Shown: positions 11,564-23,709, counted from the first letter of the stretch. The stretch is DNA of 64,000 nt from Latrodectus hesperus (GCA_037975125.1 CM075852.1:19635025-19699024), one strand, 5' to 3'. The notes: generated from the sequence alone by a model not told the origin. Numbers and translations: made by a program.

Positions 11564-13430
11564 ATGTAAACAACATAAATATTCTCTAAATTATTCTTAA
11601 ATTTAAAAAGATATTAAAAAATAAATTTAAGTTGAATCCTACCTCTAAATGTATTCAAGTTTATTAATTGTGTATGAGTACTCAAAATTCAAGTACTAAA
11701 CGAAAAAGAATGAGATCTAAAATGCGTTTCACAATTAATTAAATATTTCCACAAGAATTAATTAAATCTAGGAATTCTTTGAAAATTTAAACCTATTGAA
11801 TTGTTCTTTGCACTCACAAAACAAAATATTTTTCCGATTTGCCATCTACATGAGAACAACTAGATTAAACTTAAGATGGTATTTCGTTCTTTCAGTTTAT
11901 TTTCATTTTTTCCAATCTTTCAAGGAATCGAAGATGTAAATACCTTATCCCATACTTTTTTCCAATAGTTTCACTCTTGCTATACCCTGTGAACAACAGA
12001 ACTTTAATTTCAAACTCTATTACTACAATCAATCATTCTTTTTACCTCCTCAAACAGGAAATGAAATTCCAATTTCCAGAAAGAGAATAAACATGACAAA
12101 AGGAACTCCAATTTCAATTGAATTCACAGAATTGATAATTTAAAATTTTCATTCAGTCTTCGGAAGTCTTTTCTCCTCTTTTAAATTTCTAATATTTGAC
12201 AAATTCTTCTCCAAAAAACGACGTTAGGAAATGCTTAACAATTTGTAACGCAAATATAGCAGAACAATTGTCATAGGGAATTTAAAAATTATTTCTTCCC
12301 TACATTGAAAAGATTTTAAGACATTTTTAGGTAAAATTTAAAAACTAGAACATTTTTCTAGTATAAGAATATCCGTGTGATAAGCAATGTTATCAAAGAT
12401 AATTTATGAGTTTTCTAAAGAACATGCTAATTAAATTTTTAAAGTTTCATTTGATAGATTCGTTAACGAGTGAAACTATTTATCTGCAAATGTCATTTTG
12501 GTTTCAACTAATGCAACTATTTCCAAAATTACTTTTAATATTTAGAAATTTGATGTTTTGTTATGCATATTTTACAATTTTTGATCATTCATGTGCATTA
12601 AAATTAAAATATATTAGTTAGAACAGTTTTTCTTTAAAAATAAATACAGCATTTGTATATAGTAAAAGATATTCTAGTCCATGAATTAATACATGTTTTT
12701 AAATACTTTATACATAAAAATAACTTTATTTAAAAATATTCATTTGTTTTAAAAAATTAATACTAATCCTATAAGGTCTTGAAGCAAAAATTTAATTTTT
12801 TAATGAAATTGTTTTAATTGTTAATATTTTTGTAGTCATTTAAATTGTAGTAATTTGTTATATATTGGGCAATTAATCTCATTAAAATTCTTATATACTA
12901 TTTGCTATTGTAAAAATTAGAAACTAAAAATTATATAGTAAATTTGACTCAAGTTTTCGTAAACTTGAACTTCGCCTCATTTTAAGCTTATTGACATATT
13001 GAGAACAGGAAAATGCAAGACGAGCAAACAAATATGGCTATACCAAAATTATGTTAATAGTAATTAATATTAATGAATTCCCAATAGCGAATATTTTATT
13101 CTATCTCTAAATACAAATAAAATAACTTTTAAAATATGTACATATGTAACTAAATCAATTTCTATTTAAGAAATGAAAACCTCCATGATCTGTTTTATCT
13201 CTCCCAAAATCTGAATCCCATATCAAATCTGAGTTATGCTCTCATTTTTAAACGTTACATATACTTTCCTTATTTATCTTCCTAGTTTTATTAGATTACC
13301 TAGTCATGTTGATTTATTTCTTTGTCTCTTCTGACTTTCAGATCAAACTTTCAACTCTTTCCTTGTGTGTGGATGTTTGCATTGATTTCTCAAATTTCCA
13401 TTATAGTATACATTTGTTGAATAATTAATT
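11564..13430. other. AT-rich stretch without recognised features
   Basis: The 71-codon frame at 12406-12621 has no motif. No TE ends or RNA structures were recognised. Confidence 0.45.
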
Positions 13431-13436
13431 ATCGCT

Positions 13437-13550
13437 CTGTGTTTCGGTTCATGAGTTTGATTCTCAATTTGGAGATAGATGTTTGCAAAGGCAGGAATCC
13501 AAGTTAAACTACTGGTTGAATTAGATTCCGTGCGTAAAGAGTGAAGCTAT
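13437..13550 (+). mobile_element. SINE-B fragment, heavily decayed
   Basis: TTCGGTTCATGAGTTTGATTC (decayed head and box B), GATGTTTGCAAAG, GGAATCC and CGTGCGTAAAGAGTGA line up with SINE-B in order. Confidence 0.55.
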
Positions 13551-13710
13551 AATAATTTATATAAAACTGCTTTTGTTCATATAAAACATATCTAGTATAA
13601 TGACAGCCAATTCTCTGACTTGTGCCACTTGTGTAGCTATACAAATTAACCTATAAAATAGTTTGCCAAATGTTTGAATTTTTTTTCCTGCCATTTTTTC
13701 TTTCAATACA

Positions 13711-14152
13711 ATATTATTTTCTACGCCTCAGAGACATGGACCTTGACGATGAAGGATGAGAAAACATTGGAAATTTTTGAGAGAAAGGTCCTAAGAACTA
13801 TTTTTGGTGCTGTCCTGGAAAATAACACCTGGTGAAAAAGTTATAACTTTGAACTGTACAAAATCTATGGAAAAGATATCAAATCAATAAACTATCTAGA
13901 ATGAGATGGGCAGGCCACCTCATGAGAATGAGTACAGAGAGAACACCAATAAAGGTCTTCAACACCATCCCTTTCTGTAGTAGACAAAGAGGAAGACCCC
14001 AAAAGAGATGGAAGGACTGCCTGGAAGAAGACTTCAACATACTTCTTAAAGTCAAGAACTGGAGGTCGATTTCTAGAAAAGGGGTGGAATGGCAGAGACT
14101 TCTCAAGAAGGCCAAGGCCCACAAAGGGCTGTCGTGCCAATGCTGATGATGA
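13711..14152 (+). pseudogene. RTE-like non-LTR retrotransposon ORF2 C-terminus
   Basis: The plus-strand frame reads YASETWTLTMKDEK, then FERKVLRTIFG, the end of a reverse transcriptase domain. It continues, after a stop in ENNTW*, with the diagnostic late motifs MRWAGHLMRMSTERTP, RQRGRPQKRWKDCLEEDF and KNWRSISRKGVEWQRL. The last frame is 13901-14146. The 3' end GGGCTGTCGTGCCAATGC is followed by a TGA/GAT trinucleotide tail. These motifs are typical of RTE-type LINE proteins; the clade assignment is inference. It is 5'-truncated with frame damage. The antisense frames over the same bases are shadows. Confidence 0.85.
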
Positions 14153-14164
14153 TGACAATATTAT

Positions 14165-16075
14165 TTAATTATTTGTTTCATGACTTTATACCTTTTTTTT
14201 ATCAAATATAAATGCGTACTATTATCCGTATATCAATGTGTGTAAATCCACATATCGGATGTACAGCGTACTATTATTTATTGCACTGATTACATTCCTT
14301 ACTTCATTAACAAATATTTCAGTATTTATACTATATTTAGCTTTTTTCACAAGAAACATGTACAAGGCAAATTTGGAAATATGAATGTTTTATGGTCTAA
14401 AAAAATTGCGTTTGGTGTTTCTGACCACTGAAAAACCAAGTTTTAATAAATATTTTCTTTGTACATACCTAAGTCACGAAACTTAACATCAATTATAAGT
14501 TTTAATTTAGAGAACAATGAAATGAATGTGATTTTTATGCATGATTACGTGACTTTTGTCTAATATTATTTTCCTTATTTTATTTTACACGAAATCACTT
14601 TTAATCTACGTTGTTTGCACTCCCATTTATATCTAAAAAAATAAATACCTAAATACAATAATTTGAGATTTTATTGAATATTAAGTTTATATTGTATAAA
14701 AAGAGAGTTATTACAAGTTTGTTTTAAATAAAAGTATCAATGAAATATTTCTCAGAATTAATAGTTTATTTAATAATTTTTGTGTGGAATGAATTACTAC
14801 CATATAAATAATATCCAGTAATTAATACTGAATTAAACAAACCTTTTAATGGAATTCAAAATTTAATAAAATAAGAATCACACATTTGTTATAATCTTCC
14901 TTTTCTAAATTAAATATTCGATTAAATATATGTATTGCAAAATTAACCTTATGAGATTATGTGCAAGTAGTTTTAATTTTAAATGAATATTAGTTATTAT
15001 TGTAAGGTATATTTTGAATGATTTTTAATTTTCAAAGACAGCTAAGTATACACCTATTGGTAAATTATTTTATTTGAGTGAAAGACTCTTGGCCTCATTT
15101 CATTAAATGAAAATATTGTGTTTAGTGATGCTGAGAAAGAGCATCATTCTCTTACAATTACTCATAAAAAGTCTAATTCTGTTCCTTTAAAATAGTATAA
15201 TTAGTTATTAAAGGGCAATCCTCTGAAAAATGAAGTAGGATTTTCAATTCAAGTGTGTAAAAGTGCCTAAAGCTATATAGTGAACGAAACCATAAGATTA
15301 AAGGGACAATTTAATTAAATATCAAGCAAGGTATTCTTTATTTGTAGTAATTTTAGGAAAATATTAGCACTAATACAAAAGTTTTTTTGACTCAAATTAT
15401 TTTAACCTAAATTATGTTTAAGTAAAATAATCACTTTCTATTTATTGAAGATGTGAATGAAAATGAAATACTAGAAAAGATATGACCGTACAAAAATTTT
15501 ACTTTTACTTGTGAAATCTTATGGAAACTCTTTATATATCTTGTTTACATTTATCGCTGTGTTATATAATACTTAGTAAATCCGAATAGTTATTGTAATG
15601 TATACTGAAATTTGAGAGACATAAGAAAGAAAATTCTATTCAGTTTGCTCCAATTCTTCAAACAGTAACTAAAACCATATAAAGATTAAATGATGCCTAG
15701 AGATGCATTGTTTATGAATTTTTGTATATTTTCATTAAAATTATAGGTTAGAGAGGAATTTACCATTCCTAATATTTCTATTTTTAAAGATTTATAGCAA
15801 AATTTGACAGAATGAAACTGATTTGAAATTTAAAATAATGATTTCATAGATTACCCATTTGCTTATTTTAAATAAATAAAATGCAATTCATCCTGAATAA
15901 AATACAAATTATGTAAAAACATTTCAATGATTCTTATTTTGAAAGGAAATTTTTTTTTCACTCAATACAATATCACAAATATAAATATTTTCGAGTTCTC
16001 AGGAATGCTTAGATGACACGCATAAATTTCAATACAAATTCCGATTTTAATAACATCTGATATTCTAATATAAAT
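14165..16075. other. Long AT-rich stretch without recognised features
   Basis: No open frame above about 60 codons, no TE motif and no SINE head was found. Confidence 0.5.
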
Positions 16076-16088
16076 GATTTAAATATAG

Positions 16089-16393
16089 TTTTTTTCCAAC
16101 GGTGGGCACTTGAGGGTTGAACCCTATGCCAAAACAAGGCCAGAAACTGCTACTCATTTGTTGTTACCCAGCGAGCACATGTGAACCAAGTCACGGAGGC
16201 AAGTAGCGTTACCCGCGTCATACCAACACAAACCCGTTAATAGGGTGGGCCACATTCATACATCATCAAGGAAGAAAGGATAAAGAAACACAAAACAGAG
16301 AAAAAAAGTAACATCCATGCCCGAACCGGGATTCGAACCCAGGACCCACAACTCAGGAGTCAGGAGTGCTAACCACTCAGCCATCAATCGGCG
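16089..16393 (-). mobile_element. SINE-C copy, minus strand, with 13-bp target-site duplication
   Basis: The minus-strand head, with box B GGTTCGAATCCCGG and GGGCATGGATGTTAC, is of the same type as SINE-A. It is followed by a C/T-rich spacer, a TATGAATGTGG...CCTATTAACGGG central region, then a distinct 3' body (GACGCGGGTAACGC, GTGACTTGGTTCAC, GGGTTCAACCCTC, GTGCCCACCG) and an A-rich tail. The 13-bp TSD GATTTAAATATAG lies at 16076-16088 and 16394-16406. Confidence 0.92.
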
Positions 16394-16406
16394 GATTTAA
16401 ATATAG

Positions 16407-16955
16407 TAGAATGCTGGTTTTCTTAAAGGAGCAAATCCAAGAATTAAATATTTAATTGGAAAAAAATGTTTGAAATTCAATATACTTTGACTGAATGCAT
16501 TTTTAACATTTATATACAACGAAAATAATATATATTTTAAGAAAAGTAAAAAAAAACATTTTTACAAGTTTTTAGTTTAAAAAATCTTGCATATAATCTG
16601 CTGTTTGTTTTAAATTTAAAAGTTCACGAGTTTGGAGTTTTGCCACTTGGCTATTTTCTTAAAATAATTTTTTTCTTGTTTTGGCAAGCTCTACTCAATA
16701 CTCTTTCCTAGCATCCCAGTCGTCCAAGTTACAATTTTCTCGTGTCCAAATGCAAAACTTAAAAGGCATTTTATTATTATTTCAAAATATAAGTTTTTCA
16801 GTAAATAAATTTCTCATAAATTATAAATAAGTAGTTATTGATGGACTTTTTTTTATGGTATTTATACTAATGTTTGATTGAAGTATGAATAAACGCTTAC
16901 GTAGCTGGTATTACTATGAATTTTTGGAATCGTATTGAATTGCTTTTTTATAGTC
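16407..16955. other. AT-rich stretch without recognised features
   Basis: Nothing recognised. Confidence 0.45.
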
Positions 16956-16957
16956 TT

Positions 16958-17217
16958 CTTCTTCATTGGCCTGACAGCCCAGAGTAGGCCTTTGCCTTCC
17001 TCAGAAGTGCATACAGGACCCCCTATTTTTGGATAAAGTCATTCAGTTTGTCACTTTTAGTGTTTTTAGGTCGTTTTCAAGGCAGTCACACCATCGGAGT
17101 TTCGGTTGTCCTCTTCTTCTGGTGCCAATGGGGCAAGCCATGAAATTTTTTTTGTCACCCGATTGTCGTTCATCTGGCTCAAAGGTCCTGCCCATTTTAA
17201 TCTCTGTATTAAGATAA
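16958..17217 (-). pseudogene. RTE-like LINE 3' end, minus strand
   Basis: The minus strand reads LKWAGPFEPDERQSG, then TRRRGQPKLRWCDCLEND and KVTNWMTLSKNRG. This is the same C-terminal tract as the LINE at 13.7-14.15 kb (WAGH..., RGRP..RW.DC.E.D, NW). The 3' end GGGCTGTCAGGCCAATG is followed by a GAA trinucleotide tail. It is strongly 5'-truncated. The plus-strand frames at 17029-17324 are shadows of it. Confidence 0.8.
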
Positions 17218-17219
17218 AT

Positions 17220-18885
17220 TTAACAATATCTGGTTCCTTATATTTTTTTATAGTCTATGACCCATTAAATGTGTCTTTCATTATTTACATTATAAAACTA
17301 CACTTCTTTATCAGCGTTAATTAGTTTCTACTTAAACTGATATAGAAAGTTACAAAGTAATTGAATATTTCGTAAATTAATCCCCAACTAATTTGACAAA
17401 TAGAAAATATTTTTCTAAGTGTGAGTTTCATTCTTTTGGCTTATAAAGAGAAGCGAAAAGAAATTAAAATAGATTCTTAAATAGAAGGCCAGATTTTATG
17501 CAAACGAAATTCCAGCAATGACTGGAAGGATGCCAAAATTGGCGGGAATACAATAGAAACGGTATTTCTTGTGAAATAAATGCACCACTAAATCATAATC
17601 CTGTATTGTTCACGAAACTGAAGAACAATCACAGTTTAAGAGTTTAAAGAGCATTTCTTACAAAAGAGAATTTTACTTCATTCCATTTTTACTGTTCCTA
17701 TTTATGTCCGGAGAACTGATCCTGTCCCTTCGCTAAAGTCCGCACACATTTACAGCTACTCATGGGTTCCAATCCCATCTTCTGCAGGAAGGAGTTCCAA
17801 ATAATTCGTCCGAATTGCCATTTTACGTGTTCCTCTTTCTTCGGCATTTTTATTGGGTGGCTTCTTCTTTCTTCTTCATATCATGGAGATGTATTTGTTG
17901 CTTCCAAAAGTAGAACGAAAGAAGAAAAAAATCGTAAATATGAGCGTTGTGAGTTGCGGCTCTGATTGCCGAAACTATTGCGCGCGACGAATTCTTTTCT
18001 AACAGCCTTTCTCTATTTGCTAATTTCTGGTTTTATGATTTTTTTCCCTTGAAATCACGGCGACAAAAAGTTTTAAAAGGAAAATGACAAAGCTGATAGT
18101 CTTGAATTCTCTGCGTATTCATTACATTGTTAAAGTAATTCATTAAAATAGAATTTTTTTTATTTAAGTAAAGCCACCATTTTTGGAAGTTAATTACCAC
18201 GTTTCTTTGTTTAAACTAAAATATATAAGAAATTGAAAGTTTATTTTTCGTGAAAATAATTGAATTTCAAGATTTTGGAAATTTTGAAATTCAATTATTT
18301 TTCACAAATTTTTTTTTTTGCGCAATTTAAGTCATTAGCATAATTTTCAAAACGAGGTTTTTCTAAATTATTCTAAAAAGCATTTATGGAGAATTTACAT
18401 GGGCATTTTTCCTAAATCTTTGGAAATTTTGAAATTCAATCTAATCTCAAGCATTCCACTAAAATTTCAGCTATGAATTAAATTACAGAATTGTATCTAA
18501 AATAGTTTACTTGCATTTCATCTTTTTCATCTCAAAAAAATAAATGGTATGAATTTTAATAGCAAAAGTTTCAAAGTATAAAAATATTACTGATAGTCAT
18601 TATTCGAAATTTCTTAATTTAACAAATTTCTGCGCATTTTCCTTTTTCTATAATCTCTGTAATTTTCCAATGATAAGACTTGCTTTAGAGTGTTCATTTT
18701 CCTAAACTCCAATTATATGTATAGAATTTAAACTAAATTGCATTCATTTCAGTGTCAACATTTAACTATCATTCATTAGCTATTTACAAGCGTTAACAAG
18801 CGTGTTTTTGCCAAGTACTTTTTAATCTTGAATGCGAAGGAAATACTTTTTTTAAAATAAAAAAATATTTCTTAAGTAATTAATT
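17220..18885. other. Unassigned; includes a less AT-rich block at about 17.45-18.10 kb
   Basis: From about 17450 to 18110 the base composition is visibly more balanced than the surroundings (for example TTGCGCGCGACGAATTC near 17970), with only a 67-codon frame (17762-17965) of no known family. It could be a conserved non-coding or regulatory stretch. The remainder is AT-rich, apart from the hairpin listed separately. Confidence 0.35.
18250..18305. repeat. Long imperfect hairpin (21-22-nt arms)
   Basis: 18250-18270 is complementary to 18284-18305 with one bulged T. The loop is about 13 nt. The right arm with its loop (TTTGGAAATTTTGAAATTC) recurs as a direct copy at about 18419-18438. It may be a fold-back element remnant. 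Confidence 0.75.
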
Positions 18886-19047
18886 GCACAGCTGGCAGCC
18901 GAATGGTTAGCACTCTAGCCTTCGGTTTTATAATTCGTGAGTTCAATTCCCATCGTGGACATGGATGTTTGCAGTGGTTCGGAATCCACTTTAAACAGTA
19001 GGTCCCGGTCTACTCGAGTGCAAAAAGTGACCGCTGAACGACAAAGC
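18886..19047 (+). mobile_element. SINE-B copy
   Basis: Head CAGCTGGCAGCCGAATGG, degraded box B GTTCAATTCCC, GTGGTTCGGAATCC, AGTAGGTCCCGGTCTA and the 3' end GTGACCGCTGAACGACAAAG. The segment around TAATTAGCC is shortened. No clear TSD. Confidence 0.85.
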
Positions 19048-19088
19048 AGTAAAATGAAATAAATCCTTTTATAAAAATGCATGACATA

Positions 19089-19397
19089 TGTTGTTGTTGT
19101 TACTAATGACACTTGGTCAAGCCAAGCTCGCTATGCCTTGGCTATGCAAATTTAAGTCAATTGGGAGCGTCTTCTTTTGTTAATCAGAGCACCATAAAGG
19201 TGAAAATACGACTTTGCTCTACACACTTGCCACAGGTACCTGTCTATAGGTTAGGCAACCATTCACACCTCATTCATACAAGGAAAGAACAAAGACAGGA
19301 TAGAGAGAAAATGTACATCCATGCCCGAACCGGGATTCGAGCCCAGGACCTCCTTATCCGCAGTCAGGCACGCTGACCACTAGACAAGTTGGGCAGC
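19089..19397 (-). mobile_element. SINE-A2 copy, minus strand
   Basis: The minus strand reads the SINE-A head (GACTGCGGATAAGGAGG, box B GGCTCGAATCCCGG), the central region ATGAGGTGTGAATGG, then the A2-specific 3' end (ACTTTG region, GACGCTCCCAATTGAC, TTAAATT, GAGCTTGGCTTGACC, TGTCATTAGTAACAAC). A weak TSD (CATGACATA / CATGGGACATA) flanks it. The 87-codon frame at 19113-19376 lies inside the SINE. Confidence 0.9.
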
Positions 19398-19409
19398 CAT
19401 GGGACATAA

Positions 19410-20595
19410 ATTAACTTTATATCATGAATGCAAAAATTGAAAATCATAATTAGAACATTAAATAGTGGTAAATATAATTACATGTTTATAAGTACACCCA
19501 ATTAAATTGAATGCTTGTGAAGTTTTGCAAATTTTTTTTAAAAAACTGAGAATAAATAAATCTTAACAAATATTTCTTGGAACGGAGTTATATATCATCT
19601 AAAGAAAAAAGCAAGTTAAATGTGTGTGCTTTAGAAACAACACTAATGAAAGTGTAACGAGGAACATATAATTGCTATGTGGAAAATACATTGTCAAAAA
19701 TAATAATTTTATAATCCATAAATTCCATAAAAGCAAAAAGAGTAATATAAAAGTTTTTTATTCGCAAAATAGTTCTGTAATTATAAATAGGGAACTTAAA
19801 AATCCTCATATAAGAAGATGTATTTAGAATCTTAATCTCTTTACTTTATTATATGCAAAATGACGCTGAATTTGCATTTCAAAGCAAGATAAAAGATGAA
19901 TGTAAAAATTTGCAACAGTTAATTTCAGAAAGTATTCGCGTGATTTATATTTTGTTGCGTTTCGCATTGTGTTGCTTGATAACTTTATTTGCTCTTATTT
20001 GCGTGATTAAACGCGAGGCATCCATTAAAATTCATCAACTACGTTGCACAATCATTGCTATTCTCTCCGCTGCAGGAAATAAATGCGCTTGCAATTTTTG
20101 GGCTGAGCAGATTAATTTCTTCTCAGTGACAAATCTTTTCCATTATGAATTCCGAGCTTCGTGGAGATTTAATCTAAGCCTTCATTATATAGACTCGTGT
20201 CAATGCATAAAGATTCTAATTTTCCAAGTATTATGCCTCCTTACGTGTGTATGAATTTAAATTTATTTACTTAACTAGAGATTTAAGAATGCACATCATA
20301 AATTGAGAAGTTATTACCAGGAATCTCTCGAATCTTTGAGAAGCATAAAACTCTGTTCTTGCTGCTGCATAAGCTCGTTCCATTATTTCGGTTCCATTCT
20401 GTTTCACTGTCTTCGATTAAATTTGCTGCCAGAAATGCTTCCTTCTCCCGAAATTTGAGTCTAAAGAAACTGAATGAGCCAGTGATGTGGATAATATTTC
20501 CTATCAATAAATTGGTAAAAATGCTAAGATATTTTGAGATAAGAAAATACTGAGTGTTTCTGCTGTATTACATAAGAATTTACAAACATAAAATT
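19410..20595. other. Unassigned; holds a 133-codon open frame in a less AT-rich patch
   Basis: About 19850-20560 is more balanced in composition than its flanks. It contains an unrecognised plus-strand frame (19853-20254) and a pyrimidine tract ending in CTCTCCGCTGCAG at about 20076 that would make a good splice acceptor. No family motif is visible, so no gene is called. Confidence 0.35.
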
Positions 20596-20606
20596 AGTGT
20601 TGTTGA

Positions 20607-20913
20607 GCCGACCAACTTGTCTAGTGGTCAGCGTGCCTGACTGCGGATAAGGAGGTCCTGGGTTCGAATCCCGGTTTGGGCATGGATGTACTTTGTCTCT
20701 ATATTTATCCTGTCTTTGTCCTTTCCTTGTATGAATGAGGTGTGAATGGTTGCCTATCGTATAAACGGGTACCTATGGCAAGTATGTAGAGGAAAATCGT
20801 ACTTTCACCTACATGGTGCTCTGATTAAAACGAAAGACGCTCCCAATTGATTTAAATTCGCATAGCATAGCGAGCTTGCCTTGTCCAAATGTCATTAGTA
20901 AACAACAACAACA
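20607..20913 (+). mobile_element. SINE-A2 copy with 11-bp target-site duplication
   Basis: Complete: head (CTTGTCTAGTGG, box B GGTTCGAATCCCGG), spacer, central ATGAGGTGTGAATGG, and the A2 end with CATGGTGCTCTGATTAAAAC, GACGCTCCCAATTGA and GTCATTAGTAAACAACAAC. TSD AGTGTTGTTGA lies at 20596-20606 and 20914-20924. Confidence 0.95.
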
Positions 20914-20924
20914 AGTGTTGTTGA

Positions 20925-22123
20925 TCATTTGAATGCATTTTTATTTCATTTTATCATCAGTTAATTTAATAATACTTTGTAGTTTTGTAATTTTTTTCAT
21001 GCTATAAATCAAATCGTTTTTAGCTGCTTGTATTAATACGTTTAGTTTATGAACGTTTACACCCATTTTACGCTATGTAATGTTTAGGAAATTATTTAAG
21101 ATATATTTTCTAAAAAAATGTATTAATCAAGATGGAAAATATTAGGTCCTTTTTTCATAGTAAATGTTTAAAACTGGATTTAAAATTAGCTGAAGTTTTA
21201 ACAATATATTAGAAGTATTTGCTACAATGTCATCTCTATATTATATTCCATCACTGAGAATTTGAGTATGTAGAAAACTAATAATGAATATAATTTTTAC
21301 AGTCACATGGGCTAGAAAATAATTTAAAGCATTTTATTAAATCCTTGGAAATGAATCTGATACGCTTAAAAGTATTCTGAAGTGATAATTATTCAAAAAA
21401 ACATGTACTATCCTATTTCATCATTGCAGTATTACGAGCAAATATCCCCATTATATTTGAATATTTTAGCCAATACTTTTAAAATTTGAAGAAAGTTCTA
21501 TTTGAATGGAGATCATATTCTTATTTTCATCCTAGATTTGGTAATAATTTCCTAAGTTACCTTATATGAAAGCATATTAAGCACAATTTATTCTGAGTAT
21601 ACGATAATGTTTTCATTTCTAACAGTTTTTGACTGTCTTCTGTTATTGATTTCACACAAATAGTTTGTATATTATTACTTTCGTTAAAAGTTTTTTGGCA
21701 AAGTAGTGTTTAAAAACATCTATTTTGCCCATTTTAAAATTGATACGTCTTAACAGGAGCTTCATTGAGAAAAATCTTTTAAGGTTTTTTATTTATCTAA
21801 TTCTGCTAAAATTTCAAGTCACTCTTTCTGATAAAATAACAGATTACGCAATAAAAAAACATTGATTGAAAAATCAAAAATATTAATAAAAAAATAACTC
21901 AAAACTATGGCAATCAAATTACACTAATTTGTTCCTTATGAAATGCAGATAAACTCATTCTTTGACTAATTAAACATTCTTTTACTCGCTTGCTTAAGCA
22001 TTGTTTTAGAAAGTGTCCTATTAGTCCGAAAAGTAGATGACGTCAATGGTCAAAAAGAGGGTTTAATTGTAATCTCTATAACATATTCTGTCACCCAAGA
22101 GAAGGAGATTATCAAAGTCTGTA
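20925..22123. other. AT-rich stretch without recognised features
   Basis: No open frame, TE end or repeat recognised over 1.2 kb. Confidence 0.5.
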
Positions 22124-22143
22124 TTAACCCTTTGACCGCATTC

Positions 22144-22203
22144 GACGTATCAGAACGTTATGCATTAATTTGACCAAAGTCGCACATGACGTTCTGATAC
22201 GTC
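22144..22203. repeat. 16-bp perfect subterminal inverted repeat of the piggyBac element
   Basis: GACGTATCAGAACGT (22144-22158) and its exact complement ACGTTCTGATACGTC (22189-22203), plus one further pair, surround a 30-nt loop just inside the left end. piggyBac ends carry internal repeats that help transposase binding; the role here is inference. Confidence 0.85.
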
Positions 22204-22277
22204 GTTGAAAATGAGACAATATTTAACATGTTTATTCTTGTTTATTTCAAAGTAACAATGATAGTGGTGGTGATAGT

Positions 22278-22605
22278 GTGATAAAATCACGATGCAAAAG
22301 ACGTACAAGATACTTATCAAGCAGTGATAGTGAATCTTCTCCTGAGAAATTAGATCAATGGATTTGGGAAGAAAAAGACAATGTACCTAATGTAAAACGG
22401 TTTCGTGAAGTGCCTGGAATAAATCCTTTGTGTCTGCGAAGGCTAGGTGCTAATCCAAGCCTTTGGATGTTTTGAATGAAGTCCTAAATGAAGATTTCTG
22501 GAATAGCATAGTGGAAAAGACAAATAGATATGCTAGACAAGTGATAGAAAAAGGTTTTGGAAACAAAAGGTGGGAGCCAATAAATTCAATAATTGCATAA
22601 AATAT
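22278..22605 (+). pseudogene. piggyBac transposase N-terminal remnant
   Basis: The first frame (22278-22475) starts MIKSRCKRRTRYLSSSDSES and continues through RFREVPGINP. After a frameshift near 22463 a second frame reads [19 protein letters not shown], then [20 protein letters not shown]. The acidic Ser/Asp N-terminus followed by the W-N-x-I-V-x-E-T-N-R-Y-A block and W-x-P-(V/I) is the usual start of the DDE_Tnp_1_7 (piggyBac) family. The frame then ends, and nothing of the Asp-rich catalytic domain or C-terminal Cys-rich domain follows, against a usual length of roughly 500-600 residues. Confidence 0.85.
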
Positions 22606-22694
22606 GCTGTTCTTACAAATTACTTTACCCCAAAAAATTAAATGTGCTCCAAATGCAAAAATTTATTCGAATAAATGTGCATCCAAAGGGTTAA

Positions 22695-23391
22695 AGATTA
22701 AAAATTTATGTCTTGCACCGGAATCTATACAAGAACTATAGAACATTTTACGAGGAGTGCGCCTGGTATGTGAAAAAGGGACTGTAATAAATTTGTAATT
22801 TTTGTTTGCAAGTAATCGTTAAGACTAGAGGGTACCTTTGGAAAAGATGCCACTAAGTTTTAAAAACATCATTAAAATGCATATTTGGAAGTAATAAAAA
22901 AGTTAATGACAGCCTGTAAAAGTCCAATAAAAATGGCCCTCTAAAGACAGAAATTTAGCACATCAAGGTAGAGGAAAGATTCCTTTAGCAGATCTAATTT
23001 AGTGTCTGGAACGAAATAAATTCGCAGCTAGCAGATAAAGAGGAATAAAAATGTTTGTTATTTTTACAGGTGACAGTAATTTTCTTTCACTATATAAAAA
23101 TACCTTCAGCATTTTATGTCTTTATAGATATTGAGCATTAAATAGAAGTTTAATTAGATAGTAATATCAAGTTCTTTTTTTTAAATTAAAGCTTTAAATG
23201 CTCGTTAATTTGAGTCCTCAAATTTCCAAGCTTTTTAAAATACTAAAAATGAATTTATTTTAATTTTCATCTAAATATGAGTTTTTCAGTCTTGTGAAAA
23301 TTTATATTTTTAAAAATTCAGAATTGAGAGAGAGAGAATGATATGTACGTGGCATAGTAATATTCGAGAAAAATATAATGTTGTTGTTGTT
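22695..23391. other. No recognised feature
   Basis: No TE domain or coding frame is visible. A short GA run lies near 23325-23337. Confidence 0.4.
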
Positions 23392-23708
23392 GCCGCTCAA
23401 CTTGTCTAGTGGTCTGCGTGCCTAACTGCGGATAAGGAGGTCCTGGGTTCGAATCCCGGTTCGGGCATGGATGTACTTTCTCTCTCTATCTATCCTGTCT
23501 TTGTCCTTTCCTTGTATGAATGAGGTGTAAATGGTTTCCTACCCTATAAACGGGTTCCTATGGCATGTGTGAAGAACAAAGTCGTACTTTCATCTTCATG
23601 GTGCTCTGATTAAAACGAAAGACGCTCCCAATTGACTTAAATTCGCATAGCCAAGGCATAGCGAGCTTGACTTGTCCAAGTGTCATTAGTAAAAACAAAA
23701 ACAACAAA
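23392..23708 (+). mobile_element. SINE-A2 copy
   Basis: Head GCCGCTCAACTTGTCTAGTGG, box B GGTTCGAATCCCGG, complete A2 3' end with TTGACTTAAATTCGCATAGCC and GTCATTAGTAAAAACAAAAAC. A GTT repeat directly precedes the head. A TSD is not evident. Confidence 0.92.
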
Positions 23709-23709
23709 A

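Larger units (their letters stand above)
22128..22690 (+). mobile_element. Internally deleted piggyBac element, TTAA-flanked
   Basis: The exact target duplication TTAA is at 22124-22127 and 22691-22694. The ends are CCCTTTGACCGCA on the left and, as reverse complement, CCCTTTGGATGCA on the right: the short piggyBac-type terminal repeats. The 563-bp body holds only an N-terminal transposase remnant (next entry) and an AT-rich 3' end. It lacks the catalytic core and can move only with help from an autonomous relative. Confidence 0.9.

Noticed and set aside
19853..20254. 133-codon plus-strand open frame in a less AT-rich patch, with a good splice-acceptor-like CTCTCCGCTGCAG inside
   Set aside because: No recognisable domain, no consistent exon boundaries with frame, and long frames occur by chance in windows of this size. 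It would need transcript evidence.
22944..22962. TGGCCCTCTAAAGAC as a possible W-P-S-K piece of the gamma-subunit upstream exon
   Set aside because: The frame around it has stops and no other gamma-subunit residues; chance similarity.
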